From Mastigias papua (Eukaryota > Cnidaria > Scyphozoa > Rhizostomeae > Mastigiidae), in assembly GCA_964019165.1 (NCBI GenBank), contig OZ025268.1:15906852-15970851 (forward strand): DNA of 64,000 nucleotides. The letters are read 5' to 3'. The notes under the pieces were generated by a model. That model worked only from the letters and a program-made list of their open reading frames with translations. It was not told the origin of the DNA and made no database searches. A program made the position numbers and the translations under genes. Numbering within the stretch: the stretch's first letter is position 1; every line of letters starts with the position of its first letter. Positions 25,731 through 39,135 of the stretch are shown one piece after another.

Positions 25731-25913
25731 TTAGCAGTGAAGCGGACGCTACAAACTGTTATCTTGTTTTAAGCATTTCATGTATTCGCTGAACAATCGT
25801 AACAATTTCATATTGTCGCTTTTAACATTTTTAAGCATTTCATATCTTTGCTGAACAGTTAGGACCGTGTCTGTTTTTATTTTCATCTAATCAACAGTTT
25901 GCAATATTTTCTG

Positions 25914-26904
25914 CCTAATTAATCTGCGTTTTACTTCAACTTCGATAAAGTCAAAGTGTGCTATTCATATACTACCATTGGGAATTGCTTTACCTTTTTT
26001 CGTAACTGTGGTGTTATCAAATCGTTTAGAAATGAATGCAAAGCTGTTGCCATTCACAGATGTTCCAACGCAACGCGAGGGCAAATCACTGATTATAATC
26101 TCGTACGCTTTCCAAAATAACCACAAAACAATCAAATAATTATATAATAATTGTTCAATCTTAAAATAGTCCATTAACCCAAGTTTGATCCCAATATAAT
26201 CAAAAAATCTCAAAATACTCCTAAAAAGTCTTTTAGTCACAGAATAATGACAAAATAGTCATAAAATAATCACTTGCATTCGCCTGATTTAATTTGGTTT
26301 GTTTCCTCAAATTTCAAATCGAGGTTTAAAAGTCAAATAAAAATCATTAAAATGAGGTATGCTATACTTTTCTTCCATCACCATGACCACCACCCACCTG
26401 GACAGAATTAAAAATAGCCAGGTCAAGATTTGTCGAAGGTGTGGCTGGGAGTGACACTTCTTACAGCATCGACGAGGGAGGTTAGTATCTGTCTTAGCTG
26501 CATGAAATTTAGATTGTGTATAATAAAAGCCCATTTTAGTAAGTAAGGTTTTTGATACGGCATTCGTAAAAACTCTTCTAAGTGTTCTTCGTATCTATAG
26601 GCCAAAGGCCAGGGACGGACGCAGACATGATCCACTAATGCTCCGGATCAATTGAAAAAACTCAAAAATATAGATTCAGATACTTTTATTTCATGGTCTA
26701 CAGGGGCGGATCTAGCCTAAAATCTGACCATTGCATAAAATTTGGGCGTGGTCAATTATTCGCAAAGTTCAGTCACACCCATTATATAAATAAACATACA
26801 TACATAGATACATACAGATATATTTTACGCCTGATGATTGTGTTGGCATGAAACCGACGGTCGCGTATACAAGTATATTTTAACGTTTCTTCTCTATTAT
26901 CCTC

Positions 26905-26942
<38 letters not shown>
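25914..26942. other. Intergenic with a transposon-end signature
   Basis: No gene. At 26703 a CAGGGGCGGATCTAG word resembles the outer end of hAT-type elements, but I could not find its partner. A (TA)n run of about 35 bases precedes the Tigger element. Confidence 0.4.
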
Positions 26943-31123
<4,181 letters not shown>

Positions 31124-31140
31124 TATATATATATACACAT

Positions 31141-31307
31141 GCCACTGTGGTCTAGTGGTTACGACGCTTGCCCGGAATGCGAGAGACCCTGGTTCGATCC
31201 CAGGTGGTGGCAGATTTTAATTTTCTCCTGATTTATCTGAGCATAATATCAACTTATCTGTCTGCACTGAAAAAGGAGAAATCCTGGTTACTCGCTAACT
31301 ACTGATT
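31141..31307 (+). mobile_element. tRNA-derived SINE
   Basis: Bases 31141-31212 fold as a tRNA: a 7-bp acceptor stem with two wobble pairs, an A box TGGTCTAGTGGTTA, an anticodon stem CTTGC/GCGAG, and a B box GGTTCGATCC. The anticodon position reads GGA, but residue 33 is C instead of the invariant T. A serine tRNA would need a long variable arm, which is absent. A tail with TTTTCTCCTGATTTATCTG follows and ends at (TA)n. This is best read as a SINE head with its body rather than a working tRNA gene. Confidence 0.7.
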
Positions 31308-31430
<123 letters not shown>

Positions 31431-31934
31431 TATAATGGTAAAGGAAAGAATTGGAGCAAACAAATGGGTAAGTGGGGTAGAGAGGGTTAAAAATGGAAAA
31501 AATGGAAATTAAAAAAATAGTATAATTGAATGTGATTTTTAATTGATATAATTGATTGATATAATTAATTGTTGTAATTGGGTGTAATAGAGAATGTGGA
31601 TATTGGGGGATTGGTGAATAATTAAAGATGTTGAAGAGTGGTATAATTGAGCAATAAAAAGTAATGGTGTTAAAATAATGGATTACAAGGAGTTGTAATT
31701 AAATTTAGGTATTGAATTTTAGTATTGAATTTTAGTAATGATTGACAATAATGGTTACTAAATTTGGTATATAAATTTTTTATAATTTTAAAAAGCTCTC
31801 CGTGGGTAAATGAATCACCATAAATAATGGGCCGGCTGGACCAAGCGTAGCGATGGTCCGGCCACTGACCGCAAGGTGTATTAATTAAATTGGGCCTTTC
31901 TCCTGCGTATTCATTTAATAATATAAACAAATAC

Positions 31935-31958
31935 TTAAAAATATTTTCTATATATAAT
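31935..31958 (+). promoter_or_regulatory. Putative viral promoter motif, copy 1
   Basis: TTAAAAATATTTTCTATATA lies just before the ATG at 31964. Related copies precede 33588, 34187 and (minus strand) 38187. The core AAATATTT also resembles the promoter motif reported for Marseilleviridae; that comparison is an inference. Confidence 0.5.
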
Positions 31959-31963
31959 ATATA

Positions 31964-33430
31964 ATGTATAGTTTATTTAGTTTGGCGGCAAGAAAAATTA
32001 ATGTTAATGAAATTCCAGAAAATTATGATATTAAAAAATGTTGCAATAATAATAAATTATATAATAGTATATAAACAATTGGGGACATGGCGATAAAATA
32101 TGGACATTTAGTTTGTTTAAAATATGGACATAATAATGCTCGTTCGTGGAAGGATTGGGTATGTTCGTACTCAGCTCGATATAGGCATTTAGAATGTTTA
32201 TACAAAAAATACAAATAAATCACTTAATATAGCGCATTTCTGATATAACATCTTCAAGTGCGTTTCACAGTTCCTAAAAGTCCCTAAAAGCTTAAAATGT
32301 CCATCTAAAACTTATTAAAAAGAAAGGTCTTTAACTTTTTCTTAAATGTTTCAACATTAACGCATTGTTTTAAATCATTAGGAATGTCATTCCACAGTCG
32401 TGGTCCCATTACACTGAATGATCTGTTTGCAAATGATTCTCTCTTTGCTATGGGAATATCTAGTTTCAAATATGCTCATGAGAATGGTTGTCCATGGAAT
32501 GATTTCACATCTTTTGAAGTGGCTAGAAATGGACTTTTAGAATGTTTAAAATATGCACACAAAAATGGTTGTCCGTGGGATGAAGATACGTGTGTTATAT
32601 CGGATAGAAATGGACATTTAGAATGTTTAAAATATGCTCATGACAATGGTTGTCCGTAGGATGAAGGTACATGTATTGCTGCAGCTGAAAGTGGACAGTT
32701 AGAATTTTTCAAATATACTCATGAGAACGGTTGTCCATGGAATTATAAATTTGTATTGCTGCAGCGAAAAATGAAGGTTTAGAATGTTTAAAATATGCTC
32801 ATGAGGGCGGTTGTCCATGGGATGAATGGACATGTTTAGCGGCTGTTAAAAATGGTAAATTACAATGTTTAAAATATGCACACCAAAATAGTTGTCCATG
32901 GGATGAAACAACTTGTGAAGGAGCGGCTGAAAGTGGACAGTTAGAATGTTTAAAATATGCTCACAAAAACGGTTGTCCATGGGATGAGGATGCATGTAAT
33001 ATCGCTGCTCGATATGGGTAATTAGAATGTTTAAAATATGCTCATAAGAATTGTTGTCCGTGGGATGAAAGAACTTGCATAAATGTAGCATGGGGTAGGC
33101 ATTCAAAATGTTTAAAATATGCTCATAAGAACAAGTGTCCATTTGATAAAGAGATTTTAAAAACTGCTTCATTGAGAGGTAATTTAGAATGTATAAAATA
33201 TGCCCACAAGAACGGTTGCAAATGGCATGAAATGACAACTTATTATGCAGCAAAAAATGGGCAATTAGAATGTTTAAAATATGCTCATGAGAATGGTTGT
33301 CCATAGGATGAAGATACATGTGATGCAGCTGCTGAAAACGGTCAACTAGAAAGTTCAAAATATGCTCATAAAAATGGATGTCCATTGGATAAAACAACAA
33401 GTATAAAAATAAAAAAAAAATTAAAAAAAA
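31964..33430 (+). pseudogene. Ankyrin-like repeat protein, left array, broken
   Basis: The gene starts with an ATG at 31964 (MYSLFSLAARKINVNEIPEN) behind the block promoter motif. It continues, across stops, frameshifts and an inserted LINE scrap (32215-32464), as a series of repeats of the form CLKYAHENGCPWDE-TC-AA-NGHLE. About a dozen units can be read to 33400, with a frame change near 32750 and stops at several CP-W positions. The unit is about 27 residues, shorter than the canonical 33-residue ankyrin repeat. Proteins of this style are common in large DNA viruses and protists, where they are thought to bind host proteins. Confidence 0.75.
32215..32464 (-). mobile_element. 3' end of an L2/CR1-like LINE
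   Basis: The minus strand encodes FSVMGPRLWNDIPNDLKQ and ETFKKKLKTFLFNKF, the conserved last residues of many L2/CR1-type ORF2 proteins, followed by a short 3' UTR. It interrupts the first repeats of the ankyrin-like gene, so it inserted after the virus. The 5' side is truncated. Confidence 0.8.
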
Positions 33431-33587
33431 TATGAATCATATAGTCATCTTTTACTTGTTGAAGAAAGAGAAAATAAAAAAGGTGTTTAGAATATTTTAA
33501 AAAATACTTTAAAATATTTTCTATATATATAAATAATACTGTGAAACCAATTCTTGATATCAATTAAAAAATATAATATAATATATA

Positions 33588-34162
33588 ATGAATAGAAGTA
33601 TTTTAAGAGGGATGGATCCTGAAGATATAACAGATGATTTTTTAAAAAAGGTAATAATATACATGATGTGAAAAATTGTTGGATTTATTTAGATATAACT
33701 GATGCGCGTTTTAATAGGCATTTTAAATGTTTAAAATATGCTTATGAAAATTCAGGTTATAATTTTAATAAATTCTCAGACGATACTGTATCAAAAGCGT
33801 GCGACGCATGTGCGGTAGGTGGTAATACAGAATGTTTAAAATTTGCTCCTGAAAAAGGATGTGAATGGGATGTAAACACGCCCGCGGAAACAGCATACCT
33901 GGGTAATATAGAATGTTTAGAATATGCTCATGAGAATGGTTGTCCATGGAATGAAGATACATGTGATTCAGCTGCTGAAAATGGGCAATTAGAATATTTA
34001 AAATATGTTGATGAGAATGGTTGTCCATGGCACGAGGAAACAGCTTTTCTAGCCGTTAAACGTCGTCATTTTGAATGTTTTAAATATGCTTATGAGAATG
34101 GTTGTCCATGTAGTGAACGTGTTTGGTATAAGCTAATAAGGAGGATAACAAAAAATACTTAA
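33588..34162 (+). pseudogene. Second ankyrin-like repeat protein, one frameshift
   Basis: It starts at the ATG 33588 (MNRSILRGMDPEDITDDFLKK). The frame changes near 33655, after which 164 codons stay open from 33668 to 34162. Repeats include CLKYAYENSGYNF, CLKFAPEKGCEWD, CLEYAHENGCPWN and YLKYVDENGCPWH. The stop at 34160 lies within the AAATATTTT motif that precedes the next gene at 34187. Apart from the single frameshift the gene looks complete. A promoter-like motif lies at about 33502-33530. Confidence 0.7.
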
Positions 34163-34180
34163 AAATATTTTATATATATA
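34159..34180 (+). promoter_or_regulatory. Putative viral promoter motif, copy 2
   Basis: CTTAAAAATATTTTATATAT overlaps the stop codon of the upstream repeat gene and ends about 8 bases before the ATG at 34187. Confidence 0.5.
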
Positions 34181-34186
34181 ATTATA

Positions 34187-34629
34187 ATGTCTTATAAAAA
34201 TATTCATAATTATTTTGAGGAATCAAATATATCATATTGTTTATACTGTGATGAGTTTTTAAATCAACCTGAATATAAAATTATAAAGAATAAAGATAAA
34301 TGTAATGTTAAAAAATCGATATATAAACGGAAATACTATATATTAACCACATTGAAGTGATTAATAAAGAATTTAATATATTTATGAATGACTGTCAAAA
34401 ATATATTATTTTAGGTTATTATAATAAAATAAGGGAATATGAAATTGAAAATCATATTAAGAAATTGAATATTAAATATATAATCAAACGAATTTATATT
34501 GAGATATTAGGATATGATAAATGTGTGGATATTAAAATCCATAATAATATGAGAAAAATAAATGAATATTATCCAAAATGGTTAAATATAACAAATCACA
34601 TTAAACTTGATATGACGAATGATATCTGA
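34187..34629 (+). pseudogene. Unknown viral-block protein, one frameshift
   Basis: The first part (MSYKNIHNYFEESNISYCLY) starts at 34187 and has CLYC-like cysteines near residue 18. A frameshift near 34340 joins it to a 90-codon stretch ending at 34629, rich in isoleucine, lysine and tyrosine (KYIILGYYNKIREYEIENH). The 3' end overlaps the convergent gene at 34601 by 29 bases. I do not recognise it. Its composition fits the AT-rich viral block. Confidence 0.5.
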
Positions 34630-35041
34630 TGTTATAGTAGATGCTAAATAATAAGCCTGTGATATGACCGCAAAGTGGCGACTTTTTAATGAAACCAGGT
34701 GCCTTAAACGTATAATTATAGCCCCGTCCAACTTTATATTGATTATATAGACGACCGTAAACATTATGTAGGATACTATGTAAATGGTAAATTCTATTTC
34801 CGCATAATTTTTCACACACAGATACGATACAATTGTAGCCAGGACCTATTAATCCTATATCGTTTTCGTTTTCTTTTAAAATTTGATCAATTGTCATATC
34901 TCTTATCCCTAAATATACATGTAACAGATATTTATATGCTATTGCTGCTTTCAAAACATTTTTATCAACATCATCATATATATTTTCAAATAAATATAAA
35001 TTATCATTCATGAATTTTATTATAGTCGTAGGTTTGTCCAT
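34601..35041 (-). CDS. Unknown viral-block protein, 146 residues
   Basis: The start is taken as the ATG at 35041 (MDKPTTIIKFMNDNLYLFEN), because upstream codons continue in a non-protein-like AT tract and a neighbouring gene ends there. The C-terminal half has GPGYNCIVSVCEKLCGNRIYH and a glycine/tyrosine-rich stretch. No membrane segment or motif that I can name. It is one of the few genes of the block with no visible break. Confidence 0.55.
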   Translation of the reverse strand: MDKPTTIIKFMNDNLYLFENIYDDVDKNVLKAAIAYKYLLHVYLGIRDMTIDQILKENENDIGLIGPGYNCIVSVCEKLCGNRIYHLHSILHNVYGRLYNQYKVGRGYNYTFKAPGFIKKSPLCGHITGLLFSIYYNIRYHSSYQV

Positions 35042-35079
35042 AATAATATATATTATAAAAATTTTATATATTATGGATA

Positions 35080-36304
35080 TATTTATAATATTGATGAAGT
35101 TTATATGCATCAGTCTCACTTATACCATACAATAATGAAAAATTATATAAACGGCCATTAAAACTTTCCGTGTTTACTTGATTAAGATTATTGCCTAAAT
35201 AACATTCATGAAATGAATCCGTAGATATAGTTTTTTTATTACTGCTTCCATTCTGATTAGATTTATCAGTTATATAAATTGTTAAAATTTACAATGTATT
35301 GATAAAATTAATTTTTTATTTAATAATGAATCTGTATTTATAATAAATTCATTTACATTTTCATTTACTTTATATATAATCCCTGAGTTATTATACAATA
35401 ATTTAATATATGATTTTCCATCATTTGATTGCCATAATGTACTATTAATATCAACTGATTTTTTCTCCACTTGAAATACAAAATTAAACATAAAAGCTAC
35501 ATGTGCGGTCGATGTTGGTATTTTGGGATAATATTTCGTATTGGTTTGTATTATTAAATTGTATGTAATTATCAAACATAATATTATTAATTAATAACCC
35601 TGTATAATGCCTGTAATGAAATGTAATATTAAAACATTCAAAATAATCTATATCCTTATAATTTGCTATTTTAGGAATTTTTGTTATATTATTACTATGT
35701 GTATTTTTTACAGTCATACACATATCATTTAATTTCATCCAACAAAAACTAAATTTTCGCAATAATTCTTCACCTATATAAATATTATCTTTATACCATG
35801 ATTCATTTACAATAGTATCTTTTATATAATTTTTATTAATTATTGATTTTACATAAGTGCTGTTGATATAATTTCTAACATATGCTTCATTAATTGTATT
35901 TGTCACATATCCATCTTTAACTTTTAAATTACCACTATTAAAGTCGAAATCAATCGTTGACCTATCTATTTTAAGCTCGTAAAAATTAGTATCATCGCGT
36001 GTTATAGGACTATTACTATTCAATCGGATTAAATTACGTGACATTTCAAATTCATTCACGATCAATTCATTATTAACAATTTGTAAGCCAGATAAAGCTT
36101 CAACATCTATTAAACTCGTTAAAACATAACGATCAATCGATAATGTTCCATCGTGATGCATTTTTATACCCTTATTAGTTTTTGGTCTCACTATATCTGT
36201 TTCTAATTTGTTAATATCCAAATCTAACTGGTTGTTTGTTATCTTAAAATATGGATTATAAGATAAAGTTAATTTTTTGTTTACAGAAGTAAAGGGGGAA
36301 CCGT
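35080..36304 (-). pseudogene. Fibre-like protein with possible lectin-like C-terminal domain, frameshifted
   Basis: The frame opens on the minus strand near 36304, inside the damaged integrase 3' end, so the true start is lost. The N-terminal part has short repeated strands with alternating hydrophobic residues (KLTLSYNPYFKITNNQLDLD, GIKMHHDGTLSID, SGLQIVNNELIVN), which resemble the triple beta-spiral shaft of adenovirus fibres. A middle segment follows, then a frame change near 35500 and another near 35285. The last part has FNGRLYNFSLLYGI, a pattern seen in concanavalin A/LamG-like folds. A role in host attachment is an inference from these patterns only. Shaft-like repeats also occur in phage and other virus fibres. 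Confidence 0.45.
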
Positions 36305-36834
36305 GTCATTTTAATACTCGAATGATATGTATTATTGTATTTATTCATTATATTATCAATATCATCAATATATCTATAACAACTACGAGCTGTAAACATC
36401 TTACTTGTTTTATTTAATATAGTTTGGTTAAATCGCTCTGCCATAATCGCCTTCAATTCCGACTGTGTTGAATATAATTCTATACCATGCTTTTTCAACA
36501 TACTACGAAAATAGTGGTTGTAAAACTCCCCACCATCGTCAGTCCATAATTTATACGGCTGTCTTCCTGATGTTTTAATTGTATCTTCAAACGCATTCGA
36601 TGCTGTTATTTTATCTTTATCTTTCATTAATCGAACCCACTCATACTTTGAAAATGTATCTAATACAGTCAAAATATATTTATAACCATCGTTACTTCTC
36701 GCATATTTAAGAAATAATATAAGATCGCCTGTCCAAATCGCGTCAATATCTGGCGAATACACATACCGTCTTGTAAACTTTTTGATAATACGCTTATGTA
36801 ATTCGTCGGCTAATTCCTTTTTCGTGTCGTTGTT
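36256..36834 (-). pseudogene. Retroviral-type (Polinton) integrase, 3' end lost
   Basis: The readable frame begins near 36834 within the end of the upstream gene (ELADELHKRIIKKFTRRY) and runs on in an open frame with IDAIWTGDL, GYKYILTVLDTFSKY, LWTDDGGEF and STQSELKAIMAERFNQT. These hold the D, D and E of an rve-type DDE integrase core, all present. The sequence is of the Polinton/Maverick and adintovirus type, which uses the enzyme to insert linear viral DNA. After HSSIKMT the frame passes into another gene's sequence at about 36300, so the C-terminal chromodomain-like region is missing through deletion. Confidence 0.85.
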
Positions 36835-37327
36835 TTACTCCTAAACCAAGCTGTTGTTGTTTATTCATAATTGTTCTTGCTAACATTGTCGTTTTGTTCA
36901 TATCTTTATATGGTATACTGTCAATATCCTTAACCATTTTCCGATCACATTTGCCTTTATTTGACGAGTTTACTGTATAACAAATATCATGGTTCATTGC
37001 TATCTCATCGAGTCTGTTTTTCGGTTGCTCGTGGATTTTATGTATCTCTCCTGTTTTATTATCAAAAGATATTTGTTTATGTAATGGATTATAAGGCCCT
37101 AAATATTTATAATCCCCTGGAACCCATCCCTTTGATGGCCTTGGTAATTTACCAATTAATTTGTGAATATCAAGACTAGATCCATCAATATTACTTACAA
37201 ACATATATTTTCGACTTCCACATATATTACACGTTCCAGTGATTGCTTTTCTACTATTTTTAGTCGTGATTGATTTTATATCGTTTGTTTGAGTCTTCTT
37301 TTTACATTTCACACAATAAGTCTCCAT
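36794..37327 (-). CDS. Zinc-ribbon plus phospholipase A2-like protein
   Basis: Starts at the ATG at 37327, ten codons after a similar zinc-ribbon gene. Residues 5-36 have two CxxC pairs (CVKCKKKT and CNICGSRK), the DUF5679-type zinc ribbon found in adintovirus proteins. Residues 75-80 read YLGPYN, like the calcium loop of parvovirus VP1-type PLA2, and residues 113-114 are the HD of MNHDICY. Such PLA2-like domains are thought to help virions leave endosomes. The C-terminus (QLGLGVKQ) runs into a frame that overlaps the integrase by 40 bases in another phase. In relatives the two are adjacent or fused; a one-base change may have split them here. Confidence 0.8.
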   Translation of the reverse strand: METYCVKCKKKTQTNDIKSITTKNSRKAITGTCNICGSRKYMFVSNIDGSSLDIHKLIGKLPRPSKGWVPGDYKYLGPYNPLHKQISFDNKTGEIHKIHEQPKNRLDEIAMNHDICYTVNSSNKGKCDRKMVKDIDSIPYKDMNKTTMLARTIMNKQQQLGLGVKQRHEKGISRRIT

Positions 37328-37331
37328 TATA

Positions 37332-37491
37332 TTATGTGTTATATTTATTTACATTTAATAAACATATTTTTTTATTATTACAAACATTACACCTCCCTGA
37401 AATAGCCAAACGACCGTTATTTGTAGTGATTAATTTTTCATTATTTGTCTGAGTTTTCATTTTACATTTCACACAATAAATATCTGTCATT
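37332..37491 (-). pseudogene. Small zinc-ribbon protein, one frameshift
   Basis: From the ATG at 37491 the sequence reads a start of the form YCVKCKMKTQTNN, then an extra base causes a stop, after which the frame resumes with ISGRCNVCNN. It would give about 52 residues with two CxxC pairs. It is a paralogue of the N-terminal part of the next gene at 37327, with which it shares layout and spacing. It lies 10 bases after the ATPase stop and a few bases before the next ATG. Confidence 0.65.
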
Positions 37492-37501
37492 ATATTTTAT
37501 A

Positions 37502-38187
37502 TTAGATTTTTTCGTCAAAATTTTTATAAAACTTTTTCTTTGTTTTATCCAAAAAAAGAAAATCGTAATTTTCTTCAGTTTCTTCATTTTCGTTATTATT
37601 ATAACCAAATATCTTATCAAATGTATCACAAGGCATACTATGCTCGCGTTGTATCAATCTGCGATTATCTGTTGTATCTGGTTGAAAAAAATCATATAAT
37701 TTGTATTTATTCGTAATTTCTCCGGCAAATGTCAATTTCTCCTGTACTCTTATGATAAATAAATTGATGAAATATTACGATGCCTTCTATTGATATAATA
37801 GTTAGCTATCCTGTCTTGCATTTTTACGTTATTCAAAATATCATCGAAAATAACTAATTTACGACTGTCATAATCATATTCGGCAGTATCAGGAATTAAA
37901 TTTGAATCCGGTTCTAATACTAAAATATTGTAGCCTACCTTTTTTGATATACGATCGGTTATTTCTTTGAGGTATTGAATATCATCTTGGTAAATATTAG
38001 CTCCATAATAGTAAATTATATCTGGTTTATTAAAGAATTTAGTGGATAAAATCATATATAATAATCGATTTGTCTTTCCACATCCAGATTTTCCAACAAT
38101 AATCATACTAAACGGCCATCTTAAGATATATCCTTCATTTTCAATATAACTAGATCCTTTATTCTTACTAACTTTGGGTACTCTCAT
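37502..38187 (-). pseudogene. FtsK/A32-type DNA packaging ATPase, internal break
   Basis: The N-terminal part (38187-37750) has a Walker A GKSGCGKT at residues 32-39 and a Walker B LVIFDD at 111-116, followed by the NYYINRRHRNISSIYLS strand that in this family is followed by SQ. The frame then breaks. The C-terminal part continues in another frame (37735-37502) to YDFLFLDKTKKKFYKNFD, the usual end of the Polinton/adintovirus enzyme. A central segment seems lost. The enzyme drives DNA into capsids. The ATG lies 2 bases after the stop of the repeat gene, and the promoter-like motif sits inside that gene's end. Confidence 0.85.
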
Positions 38188-38189
38188 TA

Positions 38190-38212
38190 CTATATAATAT
38201 AAAATATTTTTT
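38190..38212 (-). promoter_or_regulatory. Putative viral promoter motif, copy 3
   Basis: On the minus strand AAAAATATTTTATATTATAT lies just before the ATPase ATG at 38187 and forms the last codons (IFYII) and stop of the upstream repeat gene. It matches the plus-strand copies in spacing and sequence. Confidence 0.5.
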
Positions 38213-39087
38213 TATATTCTTCTATATCATCACACGGACAACCGTTTTCCAATGCATATTTTAAACATTCTAATTGTCCACGTTCAGCGGCCTCCAAACA
38301 CGTATTTTCATCCCACGGACGACCATTTTCGTGAGCATATTTTTAACAATCCAATTGCCCATATCCAGCTGCTATAAAACACACCCATTCATCCCATGGA
38401 CAACCATTTTCATGAGCATATTTTAAACATTCTAAATTCCCATTTCTAGCTGCCTCTATACACGTCACATTGTCCCATAGACAATCGTTTTCGTGTACAT
38501 GTTTTAAACATTCTAAATGACCATTTCCAGCCGCCAATGAACAAATCCATTCACTTAATGGACAATCATTTTTGCGAGCATATTTTAAACATTTTAAATG
38601 ACCACTTTCAGCAGCAGCAATACATGTCCATTCACTTAATGGACAATCATTTTCGTGGGCATATTTTAAACATTTTAAATGACCACTTTCAGCAGCAGCA
38701 ACACATGTACATTCACTTAATGGACAATCATTTTCGTGAGCATATTTTAAACATTTTAAATGACCACTTTCAGCAGCAGCAATACATGTCCATTCATCCC
38801 ATGGACAATCATTTTCGTGAGCATATTTTAAACATTTTAAATGACCACTTTCAGCAGCAGCAATACATGTCCATTCATCCCATGGACAATCATTTTCGTG
38901 AGCATATTTTAAACATTTTAAATGACCACTTTCAGCAGCAGCAATACATGTCCATTCATCCCATGGACAATCATTTTCGTGAGCATATTTTAAACATTTT
39001 AAATGACCACTTTCAGCAGCAGCAATACATGTCCATTCATCCCATGGACAATCATTTTCGTGAGCATATTTTAAACATTCTAAATAA
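38190..39087 (-). pseudogene. Ankyrin-like repeat protein, right array, cut by a hAT element
   Basis: The minus strand codes about eleven repeats of 27 residues (81 bp) of the form CLKYAHENDCPWDEWTCIAA. The first four units are nearly identical in DNA. Later units diverge to DCPLSEW, DCLWDNV and NGCPWDEW. A one-base break near 38345 shifts the frame before the last two units, and a TAG at 38190 ends the gene 2 bases before the ATPase ATG. The 5' end is missing: unrelated hAT sequence replaces it at 39088. The intact part of the N-terminus seen in the ORF is read through the hAT and is artificial. Confidence 0.75.
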
Positions 39088-39135
39088 CAGCAACAACATT
39101 GCAGCAAATACCTTGAATATAGCAGCAACAGTTTT

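Larger units (their letters stand above)
23538..25913 (+). repeat. Right arm of the inverted duplication
   Basis: Mirror copy of 14085-16460 with equal length. It carries the plus-strand copy of the secreted-protein gene together with about 840 bp upstream and 180 bp downstream. See the left arm for the comparison. Confidence 0.93.
31431..39087. mobile_element. Decayed Polinton/adintovirus-like integrated DNA virus
   Basis: This block differs sharply from its surroundings. It is strongly AT-rich, genes are intronless and packed with gaps of 2-25 bases, and the products are viral: packaging ATPase, zinc-ribbon with PLA2-like domain, retroviral-type integrase, fibre-like protein and ankyrin-like repeat proteins. 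ATPase plus integrase plus a zinc-ribbon/PLA2-like gene is the set described for Polinton (Maverick) elements and adintoviruses. No protein-primed DNA polymerase, major capsid or maturation protease is found here, so it is partial. Most genes have frameshifts or stops. The right end is cut by a hAT insertion at about 39088; no terminal inverted repeat is recognised. Confidence 0.8.

Noticed and set aside
31141..31212. Functional tRNA-Ser(GGA) gene
   Set aside because: It has A and B boxes and folds as a cloverleaf, but lacks the long variable arm of tRNA-Ser, has C at position 33, and continues into a SINE-like body and (TA)n.
32846..33400. 184-codon minus-strand ORF
   Set aside because: Antisense shadow of the left repeat array.
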